Origin: an uncultured Bacilli bacterium
Lineage (GTDB): Bacteria; Bacillota_I; Bacilli_A; RF39; UBA660
Reading direction: 5' to 3'
DNA length: 11,708 nt
Assembly: GCA_949280095.1 (NCBI GenBank)
Contig: CASDHD010000032.1
Location: 1-11,708, forward strand
Shown here: one piece after another, positions 7,202 to 11,708 of the stretch
Layout of the letters: the number at the start of each line of letters is the position of its first letter
How positions within the stretch are numbered: the stretch's first letter is position 1
The notes under the pieces: model-generated
What the model was told of the DNA's origin: nothing
Databases searched by the model: none
What the model saw: the letters and a program-made list of their open reading frames with translations, nothing else
Made by a program: the position numbers and the translations under genes

Positions 7202-7228
7202 ATTTTATAAACGAAAAATAGGAAATAT
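7202..7228 (-). promoter_or_regulatory. Candidate sigma-E promoter of spoIID
   Basis: Minus-strand reading: ATATT (7224-7228), 14-base spacer, TATAAAAT (7202-7209). The sigma-E consensus has ATATT in its -35 element and CATACAAT as -10, so the -10 matches six of eight positions. Transcription would begin near 7195. The site fits exactly in the 67-base gap after the YxeA-like gene. spoIID is a classic sigma-E gene in Bacillus, which supports the call. A sigma-A reading is possible at the -10 but lacks a matching -35. Confidence 0.5.
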
Positions 7229-7232
7229 ACTA

Positions 7233-7571
7233 CTATTCTTTAAACTTTTCTTGAACATTATCTGGTAATTCTTCGTATTGAATTTCTTCCCATTGATGAA
7301 CTCCAAAAGTTTTGACAATTAAAGATAAGTATGCACCATTTTTAAGTTCTCTACTAGTCTTAAATTTCAACTCTTTCTTATTACCGCTTTTATTATAGCT
7401 AGTAAGAGTGTATTCATAGTTCATATCACTGCTAGAAGATAATTTTTCAACTCGTGTGTTGTCAATTTTAGTATAATAAGTCTCTTCCGTATTTTCCATA
7501 TAATAAAGTCCTAATCCACATCCTACTAAAAATAATACTGTTCCTAGTACAACAAACAATTTATCTTTCAT
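7233..7571 (-). CDS. YxeA-family (DUF1093) secreted or membrane-anchored protein
   Basis: The 112-residue protein has a hydrophobic N-terminus (about 5-24) and then a YxeA-like domain. The family pattern is visible as YEYTLTSYNKSGNKKELKF, then LKNGAYLSLIVKTFGVHQWEEI and a closing ELPDNVQEKF. YxeA proteins are small extracytoplasmic proteins of unknown function. LVGC at 15-18 could be a lipobox with C18 as the lipidated residue, but a simple membrane anchor is equally possible. The start is well supported by AAGGAG six bases before ATG. It lies 67 bases upstream of spoIID on the same strand, but spoIID appears to have its own promoter, so a sporulation role is not implied. Confidence 0.7.
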   Translation of the reverse strand: MKDKLFVVLGTVLFLVGCGLGLYYMENTEETYYTKIDNTRVEKLSSSSDMNYEYTLTSYNKSGNKKELKFKTSRELKNGAYLSLIVKTFGVHQWEEIQYEELPDNVQEKFKE

Positions 7572-7638
7572 AAATTCTCCTTCCTCTCTTATTTTAAAGG
7601 AAATGAAAAATTTAAGCCTTCGTTTATTGTGACAGAAT

Positions 7639-7654
7639 ATTACAATTATGTAAT
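7639..7654. repeat. TTACA/TGTAA inverted repeat upstream of the YxeA-like gene
   Basis: ATTACA (7639-7644) and TGTAAT (7649-7654) are perfect inverted arms around ATTA. A third TGTAAT half-site lies at 7667-7672. The group sits 70-100 bases before the minus-strand start at 7571, a plausible operator position. TACA/TGTA half-sites are used by several repressor families such as BlaI/MecI and CopY, but the four-base spacing does not match those well and no regulator is encoded nearby. Confidence 0.3.
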
Positions 7655-7703
7655 GATTTTATAAAGTGTAATACTTTTAATAATTATCTATGAGACAACA
7701 TAG

Positions 7704-7720
7704 AAAAGAATTGTTCTTTT
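7704..7720. repeat. Perfect 7-bp hairpin in the 7572-7842 spacer
   Basis: AAAAGAA and TTCTTTT are perfect arms around TTG. The hairpin lies between the two divergent genes and contains only one G-C pair, so it would be weak as RNA. It could mark a protein site or be chance in AT-rich DNA. Confidence 0.25.
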
Positions 7721-7785
7721 AATATGCTTAATACACCCAATTTTCACAAAAAAAACGCATCAAATATGAACATTATAAAATATAC

Positions 7786-7814
7786 TTGAACTTTTTCAAA
7801 AAAAGTCTTATGAT
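7786..7814 (+). promoter_or_regulatory. Sigma-A promoter of the 121-residue protein gene
   Basis: -35 TTGAAC (7786-7791), 17-base spacer, -10 TATGAT (7809-7814). The start would be near 7821, leaving about 22 nt with an AGAGGT ribosome binding site before the ATG at 7843. The -35 box is the left arm of a short TTGAA-CTTT-TTCAA inverted repeat. Confidence 0.65.
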
Positions 7815-7842
7815 AAATACACATTTTGTGAGAGGTATTTAA

Positions 7843-8208
7843 ATGAATAGAGTTGGAATATTTAAAAAGTATGCGATTAATACTTTTTATCATGCAGAGA
7901 TAAGAAAAGAAAATTCTTCTTATCATTACACAACAATTTTGTTGAAAAAGAATGAAAAATATATTGATTTACTTCATCCAGATAGGAAAATAGCAACAGA
8001 AAAAAATCTTGGAAATTATAAAATACAGTGGAAAAATGTATTAGGAGATTATTTTTTTCTTTCTTTAAACAAATCTGATACTATTCCAGTTTATTCTGTT
8101 TTACTGTTATTTATAAGAAAAATGGTTTCTTTTAAAGAACAAAGTGAATATCTTAGATCAGCATCTCATTCTGATTTTTCTGATATGTCCATTTCTTCGC
8201 GTCATTGA
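7843..8208 (+). CDS. Hypothetical protein, 121 residues
   Basis: No family was recognised. The gene is nevertheless well supported by a near-consensus promoter, AGAGGT seven bases before ATG, and a terminator just after the stop. The protein is soluble in appearance and rich in Lys, Ser, Tyr and Ile. Its first two thirds alternate hydrophobic and charged residues in a beta-rich way (TTILLKKNEKYIDLL). One hydrophobic stretch follows (VYSVLLLFI, about 88-96), and the tail is Ser-rich with SASHSDFSDMSISSRH at the end. There is no signal peptide. It stands alone between a divergent YxeA-like gene and a convergent aminopeptidase, so context gives no function. Confidence 0.6.
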   Translation: MNRVGIFKKYAINTFYHAEIRKENSSYHYTTILLKKNEKYIDLLHPDRKIATEKNLGNYKIQWKNVLGDYFFLSLNKSDTIPVYSVLLLFIRKMVSFKEQSEYLRSASHSDFSDMSISSRH

Positions 8209-8230
8209 AATTTGTTTGTTGCAATATAAA

Positions 8231-8261
8231 AGATAGAATTTATTTTAACCGAATTCTATCT
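8231..8261. terminator. Bidirectional terminator between the 121-residue protein and the aminopeptidase
   Basis: AGATAGAATT (8231-8240) and AATTCTATCT (8252-8261) form a perfect 10-bp stem with an 11-base loop. T residues follow on the plus strand (8261-8265), and a TTTT tract follows on the minus strand. The stop codon of the minus-strand aminopeptidase overlaps the edge of the left arm, so both convergent genes end on this hairpin. Confidence 0.8.
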
Positions 8262-9529
8262 TTTTCTTTAGTAATTTTTGTTTCATAAAACTTTTTAAAG
8301 GCCAAATATAGATAGTAAGAATCTTTACTCCCTATAATCTCTTTTGCACCATGCATAGCAAGTTGTCCAAGACCAATATCAATAGAATCAATACTTACAT
8401 GTCGTAAACTAATTCCTGATAAAGTACTACCACTTGTCATATCATTTTTGGATACAAAATCTTGATATGGAACATGAACACTTTCACAAATTCCTTTAAA
8501 AATAGAAGATGTAATACTATCAGTTGTGGAAGAAGATTCTTTTGAAATGACAATTCCCTTGTTGAGCAGAGCTTCGTTATTGATATCACTATTTCCTGGA
8601 TGATTTGGATGTGTTGCATGGGTATTATCCGCACTTAATATTGTAGAATTGCTTATCATAATCGACAAATCTTTTTCTATAGTACCCGTGATTCGTTTTA
8701 GTATATCCATTAAAAAGGAAGAATCAGCACCTTCTTTGGTAAGACTTCCTATTTCTTCACTATTAAATGCACAAAAAATAGTATTATTTTTATTTTTATT
8801 TTGACTGATAAAACTTTTTAAAGCTGGAAAAGTACAAGACAAATCATCAATTCGAGGAGATAAAATGCATTCTTCTTTTAAACCAAAGTAAATGGGCTTT
8901 ACAGTATCATATAAAAACAAATCATAATCACAAATTTCTTCTTCAGATCTAAGCTTGACTTGTTTTTGAATTATTTTTTTAATAGAGTCTTTTGTATTTG
9001 ATAAAGAAAGAAATGGAAGCATATCCGTTTGACTATTCAAACTCAAATTATCATTTGCGGTATCATTTTGATGAATAGCAACACTAGGAATGCAAAGAAG
9101 TGGTTTTTCACAGTCGATGATTTCTTTATAATAAGTGTTTTGCTTTTTGATAATAACTCTTCCCGCAATAGATAAAGGTTCATCTAACCAAGCATAGTTT
9201 AAAAGTCCGCCATAGGGAGTAACATTAATTTTTAAATAATTTTTTTCGTAAATATCATTTTTAGGTTTAATAGTAAAAGCAGGAGTATCAATATGAGTGC
9301 AAATAATATTAAATGATTCATTATTTCCTAAGGTAAAGCCAATGATAGATGCATCATTTCTAGTTACAAAATATTTTCCAGTTTCCTCTAAGATCCAAAG
9401 TTTGTTTTCTTCTAATTCTTGGAAATCATTTTCTAAGAGTATTCTTTTTATTTCCTTTACCCCTGTAAAAGGACAAGTTGCTTTATTTATAAAGGATAAG
9501 AGTTCTTCATTATATTTTTTTTCGTTCAT
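8240..9529 (-). CDS. M18-family zinc aminopeptidase
   Basis: This 429-residue cytoplasmic metallo-aminopeptidase removes N-terminal residues from peptides; M18 members often prefer acidic or hydrophobic residues. All five expected metal-site motifs are present. They are H79 in THIDTPAF (with D81), D228 in SPRIDDL, E258 (catalytic) and E259 (ligand) in SEEIGS, D301 in SADNTHATHPN, and H393 in GLGQLAMHGAKE. Other M18 landmarks are YGGLLNYAWLDEPLSIAGRV (106-125) and IPSVAIH (147-153). Length is normal for bacterial M18 enzymes. The ATG at 9529 has GGTGAA before it. It is monocistronic, divergent from the exosporium-like gene and convergent with the 121-residue protein. Peptide recycling is the general role, and a spore-specific one is unproven. 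Confidence 0.88.
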   Translation of the reverse strand: MNEKKYNEELLSFINKATCPFTGVKEIKRILLENDFQELEENKLWILEETGKYFVTRNDASIIGFTLGNNESFNIICTHIDTPAFTIKPKNDIYEKNYLKINVTPYGGLLNYAWLDEPLSIAGRVIIKKQNTYYKEIIDCEKPLLCIPSVAIHQNDTANDNLSLNSQTDMLPFLSLSNTKDSIKKIIQKQVKLRSEEEICDYDLFLYDTVKPIYFGLKEECILSPRIDDLSCTFPALKSFISQNKNKNNTIFCAFNSEEIGSLTKEGADSSFLMDILKRITGTIEKDLSIMISNSTILSADNTHATHPNHPGNSDINNEALLNKGIVISKESSSTTDSITSSIFKGICESVHVPYQDFVSKNDMTSGSTLSGISLRHVSIDSIDIGLGQLAMHGAKEIIGSKDSYYLYLAFKKFYETKITKEKDRIRLK

Positions 9530-9545
9530 AAAAATTCACCATTCT

Positions 9546-9573
9546 TAGTATGAACGACTATGCCAAAATTATA
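9546..9573 (-). promoter_or_regulatory. Candidate promoter region of the M18 aminopeptidase
   Basis: Two overlapping readings exist on the minus strand. One is a forespore sigma-G-like pair, TTTATA followed 17 bases later by CATACTA (9546-9552); CATACTA equals the sigma-G -10 consensus. The other is a sigma-A -10 TATAAT (9568-9573) with only a weak -35, TTTAAA, 17 bases upstream. The sigma-G reading gives a leader of about 10-15 nt and the sigma-A reading one of about 32 nt. Confidence 0.35.
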
Positions 9574-9633
9574 AATTGGTGATAAAAATTTTTAAATTTT
9601 GTGATAGGAGCACTTTCGAAAACATTTATTCTT

Positions 9634-9642
9634 CATATTTTA
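9634..9642 (+). promoter_or_regulatory. Sigma-K-like -10 element of the BclA-like gene
   Basis: CATATTTTA matches the sigma-K -10 pattern CATAnnnTA and lies just before the AAAGGAGG ribosome binding site. Late mother-cell sigma-K expression is the known pattern for exosporium collagen-like proteins in Bacillus. No -35 AC occurs at the usual 16-17 base distance (the nearest upstream AC is 20 bases away), and the transcript start would be very close to the ribosome binding site, so the call is tentative. Confidence 0.3.
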
Positions 9643-9660
9643 TAGTAAAGGAGGAAAAAA

Positions 9661-10710
9661 ATGAATGAAAATAACAATCCATCTTACAATAGAGCATTGG
9701 AAATCGTAAATGATTTTGCTTGCAATTATAGACCAATGGGATGTTGTTGTGGTGGACGACAAATTACAGGGCCAACAGGACCTACTGGACCAACTGGGCC
9801 TGCAGGTGGACCAACTGGACCAACAGGACCTCAAGGAATTCAAGGTTTACCAGGAGCAGCAGGTGCTACTGGACCAACTGGACCAACTGGACCTCAAGGA
9901 ATTCAAGGTTTACCAGGAACAACAGGTGCTACTGGACCAACTGGACCAACAGGACCTCAAGGAATTCAAGGTTTACCAGGAGCAGCAGGTGCTACTGGAC
10001 CAACTGGACCAACTGGACCTCAAGGAATTCAAGGTTTACCAGGAACAACAGGTGCTACTGGACCAACTGGACCAACAGGACCTCAAGGAATTCAAGGTTT
10101 ACCAGGAGCAGCAGGTGCTACTGGACCAACTGGACCAACTGGACCTCAAGGAATTCAAGGTTTACCAGGATCAACAGGTGCTACCGGACCAACTGGACCA
10201 ACTGGACCTCAAGGAATTCAAGGTTTACCAGGATCAACAGGTGCTACCGGACCAACTGGACCTACTGGCCCTGCAGGAGAAAGTACTGCTGGCTTAGCTG
10301 CATATGGTGGTTTATATAACGCTAATTCAACACCAATAAATTTAACAGAAAATACGCCAATCCAATTTACATTAACAAATGAAATGCCACTTCATAATGT
10401 AACAACTACTGGTAGTACTATTAATATTACTCAAGATGGAGATTATGAAATTAACTATAGCATTACTGCTAGTACAAATATTGCAGGTAATTTAGGAGTA
10501 GCTGTAAGAAGAAATAATACAAATATTCCAGGAACACTTCAAACTGTAGCTGCAGCAAATACTGACCCAGAGACATTTGGTACAAGTGTAATTATTGCTT
10601 TAAATTCAGGAGATACAATTGATTTAGCTATTACCCCAAGTCAAAATGGTAGCGGTACAGTAACTCAAGCAGCACTATCTGTAAAACAACTTGATGAAGA
10701 AGTAGCATAA
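9661..10710 (+). CDS. BclA-like collagen-repeat exosporium glycoprotein
   Basis: The 349-residue protein has the three-part plan of BclA-type spore-surface filaments. The N-terminal 36 residues have no signal peptide and contain a CCCGG cluster (28-32), likely used for anchoring or cross-linking. A Gly-X-Y collagen stalk (about 37-207) is rich in GPT triplets, whose Thr residues are the usual glycosylation sites. The C-terminal domain (about 208-349), starting near AAYGGLYNA, is beta-rich and resembles the TNF/C1q-like trimerisation domain of BclA; the segment DGDYEINYSI is typical. One extra Gly (GPAG-GPT) breaks the triplet register before the repeats. The start is fixed by AAAGGAGG. A second C-terminal domain without a stalk follows 41 bases later. 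Placement in the exosporium or outer spore coat is inferred from the family. Confidence 0.85.
   Translation: MNENNNPSYNRALEIVNDFACNYRPMGCCCGGRQITGPTGPTGPTGPAGGPTGPTGPQGIQGLPGAAGATGPTGPTGPQGIQGLPGTTGATGPTGPTGPQGIQGLPGAAGATGPTGPTGPQGIQGLPGTTGATGPTGPTGPQGIQGLPGAAGATGPTGPTGPQGIQGLPGSTGATGPTGPTGPQGIQGLPGSTGATGPTGPTGPAGESTAGLAAYGGLYNANSTPINLTENTPIQFTLTNEMPLHNVTTTGSTINITQDGDYEINYSITASTNIAGNLGVAVRRNNTNIPGTLQTVAAANTDPETFGTSVIIALNSGDTIDLAITPSQNGSGTVTQAALSVKQLDEEVA
9808..10248 (+). repeat. Seven 63-bp tandem repeats encoding the collagen stalk
   Basis: Each unit encodes seven Gly-X-Y triplets (residues 50-196): GPT GPT GPQ GIQ GLP, then a variable triplet, then GAT. The variable triplet runs GAA, GTT, GAA, GTT, GAA, GST, GST. 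Units 1, 3 and 5 share one nucleotide form (second Thr as ACA), and units 2 and 4 another (ACT). Units 1-2 and 3-4 are therefore identical 126-bp copies. Units 6 and 7 differ from the rest, using TCA and ACC, and match each other. Every unit contains GAATTC. The pattern indicates duplication of a two-unit block followed by a single-unit duplication, and copy number should be unstable. Confidence 0.95.
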
Positions 10711-10751
10711 TAATTTGTACTAAGAAATTAGAGTGCCACCTTAAACCCTAA

Positions 10752-11192
10752 ACAACTGGTCCAGTCGGTGAAAGTGGTACAGGACTTTCAGCATACGGAG
10801 GAAAATATAACGCTGTTACGCAACCTATATCTTTAGTAGCAAATGTTCCTACACCAATACAATTGCCAACTAATATGCCAGTTGATAATGTAGACTATGC
10901 AACAGCAAATAGCGTAACGATTAATGAAGAAGGAGACTACGAAATTAATTTTTCAGCGAATGTAACATCAACGAATTCAGCTACCATTTCACTTGCTGTA
11001 AGAGAAAATGGAACACCAGTAGATTCAGCAATGATTACTAATACATTTGCAGATGGAGAAAATAGAATTTATAGTGGTAGTGTAATTAGAACACTTGCAG
11101 TTGGAGACGTTATTGATATGGTGATAACACCTATTGAAGCAGCAACTGGTTCTGTAAATAATGCAGCATTAAGTGTAAAAAAATTAGATTAA
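10752..11192 (+). pseudogene. Orphan C-terminal domain of a second BclA-like protein
   Basis: An open frame of 146 codons begins directly after an in-frame TAA. It encodes TTGPVGESGTGLSAYGGKYNA and continues through a domain homologous to residues 208-349 of the preceding gene (compare GLAAYGGLYNA, EGDYEINF with DGDYEINY, and NNAALSVKKLD with TQAALSVKQLD). Two collagen triplets remain at its left end; the stalk and N-terminus are missing. There is no ATG before 10863, which lies inside the domain, and no ribosome binding site paired with a start. It is in a different frame from the upstream gene, so stop-codon read-through cannot join them. The domain itself has no frameshift or stop, so loss is recent, or the sequence is kept as a donor cassette, or the assembly collapsed a repeat. 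Confidence 0.75.
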
Positions 11193-11199
11193 CATTAAC

Positions 11200-11230
11200 A
11201 AAATCAAGTGTAAAAAATGCACTTGATTTT
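11200..11230. terminator. Bidirectional terminator after the orphan domain
   Basis: AAAATCAAGTG (11200-11210) and CACTTGATTTT (11220-11230) form a perfect 11-bp stem around a 9-base loop. T residues follow on the plus strand. On the minus strand the stem ends in TTTT, and the stop codon of the 120-residue protein gene starts at the edge of the arm. It ends both the BclA-like region and the convergent gene. Confidence 0.8.
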
Positions 11231-11592
11231 TATATGTCATCATTTATTTGCTCTTTAATATTATTAAGTTCTTCATAAATTCTATCAATAGCGTCAAGTA
11301 AAAAATCGACCTCTCCTCTTTGGTTTTGATTACTTACGTTACTATCTGTTGTAAAAGGACCATTACCACTTTTACTTTTTTTACTATTAATATTGATGTT
11401 ATTATTTTCAATACGAGATTCAATCAATTGTTGTTGGGATGCATTGGTTGCTAAATATTGCCCTAATAGCATAAACCAGTTACCTAAAGAGTTTTGTTCA
11501 TTCGCATTTAAATCTCCAACTAAAACGATTCCAATTGCAACAGCAATCAAATTATAGGTAGTAGGATTTATATTAGGAGGAAAGTTATTCAT
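11230..11592 (-). CDS. Conserved-looking hypothetical protein, 120 residues
   Basis: No named family was recognised with certainty. The protein has a Pro/Asn-rich start (MNNFPPNINPTTYN) and one hydrophobic segment (about 15-25, LIAVAIGIVLV). The segment EQNSLGNWFMLLGQYLATNASQQQ is helical, a polar Asn/Ser/Lys linker follows (about 60-92), and the end is a charged probable coiled coil (VDFLLDAIDRIYEELNNIKEQI). The ATG at 11592 is chosen because AAGGAGG lies 11 bases upstream; the frame runs 15 codons further, but those starts have no ribosome binding site. Similar short proteins with the NEQNSLGNW-type segment are, as far as I recall, common in spore-forming Clostridia. Its position beside the BclA-like gene makes a spore-surface role possible but unproven. 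Confidence 0.65.
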   Translation of the reverse strand: MNNFPPNINPTTYNLIAVAIGIVLVGDLNANEQNSLGNWFMLLGQYLATNASQQQLIESRIENNNININSKKSKSGNGPFTTDSNVSNQNQRGEVDFLLDAIDRIYEELNNIKEQINDDI

Positions 11593-11668
11593 AGAAAACC
11601 ATTCCTCCTTATAAATCATTTTATTCATTTTTAACAAAAATCATTATTAAAATGGTCGATTTTGATTA

Positions 11669-11691
11669 GGAAATCCCGAATGGAAATCCCG
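11669..11691. repeat. Two direct copies of GGAAATCCCG
   Basis: GGAAATCCCG occurs at 11669-11678 and again at 11682-11691, a 13-base period with AAT between. It is unusually G+C-rich for this spacer and lies 77-100 bases upstream of the minus-strand start at 11592. It could be a paired operator, or part of a gene end or repeat continuing beyond the window. Confidence 0.4.
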
Positions 11692-11708
11692 TTTTTGCAA
11701 ATAGGTAA

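Noticed and set aside
9640..9843. Antisense open frame over the start of the collagen gene
   Set aside because: It is a by-product of the repetitive GPT codons, and its product is Trp/Ser/Cys-rich low complexity.
9808..10248. CRISPR array
   Set aside because: The 63-bp repeat is continuous coding sequence of Gly-X-Y triplets, with no unique spacers.
9710..10319. Two long plus-strand open frames inside the collagen gene
   Set aside because: Because 63 is a multiple of three, every frame of the repeat stays open if one unit lacks a stop. The products are low-complexity repeats (QQVLLDQLDQ and CYWTNWTN types) without ribosome binding sites.
10711..10730. Terminator after the BclA-like gene
   Set aside because: TAATTT/AAATTA is a stem with no G-C pair and no T tract; the convincing terminator is at 11200-11230.
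10863..11192. A 109-residue gene starting at the internal ATG
   Set aside because: The ATG lies inside the conserved domain, homology continues upstream to 10752, and no ribosome binding site precedes it.
11638..11708. 3' end of another minus-strand gene at the right edge
   Set aside because: All three minus frames are open for a short distance from the edge, so no frame can be preferred from about 70 bases.

Overview
The window is AT-rich, compactly coded DNA from an endospore-forming member of the Bacillota. The low G+C look, the AGGAGG/GGTGA ribosome binding sites, and the presence of a germination protease (gpr), a SpoIID transglycosylase and a BclA-like collagen exosporium protein all point there. 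A gut-type uncultured Bacilli or Clostridia lineage is plausible, but rank below phylum cannot be read from this sequence. No tRNA, rRNA, CRISPR array, transposase or phage gene was seen.

Layout, left to right. Positions 1-44 (minus) hold the first codons of a gene leaving the window, with its own consensus promoter. Positions 139-2199 (minus) hold a methyltransferase and an RluA-type pseudouridine synthase that overlap by one base (an RNA-modification pair), followed 43 bases later by a ferritin-like protein. A 349-base divergent spacer carries good sigma-A promoters in both directions and leaves the methyltransferase mRNA with a leader of about 160 nt. A zinc metallopeptidase (2549-3697, plus) meets a FAD oxidoreductase/Rieske fusion (3698-5137, minus) stop codon to stop codon.

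Positions 5224-7571 form the sporulation block: a very short gpr (plus) overlaps the 3' end of spoIID (minus) by 20 bp, and a YxeA-family protein precedes spoIID. A sigma-E-like promoter lies directly before spoIID. SpoIID would act in the mother cell remodelling peptidoglycan during engulfment. GPR would act in the forespore and germinating spore on small acid-soluble proteins. Positions 7843-8208 encode an unrecognised 121-residue protein that shares a bidirectional terminator with a convergent M18 aminopeptidase (8240-9529, minus).

The right end is a spore-surface region. A 349-residue BclA-like protein (9661-10710) has a Cys-rich N-terminus, a Gly-X-Y domain built from seven 63-bp repeats, and a C-terminal trimerisation-type domain. 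Immediately behind it lies a second, diverged C-terminal domain without start codon or collagen stalk (10752-11192). This is a pseudogene, a silent cassette or an assembly scar, and it is the most interesting object here. A convergent 120-residue protein of unknown function (11230-11592) closes the window. Several starts were moved from the longest open frame on the basis of ribosome binding sites or promoters.
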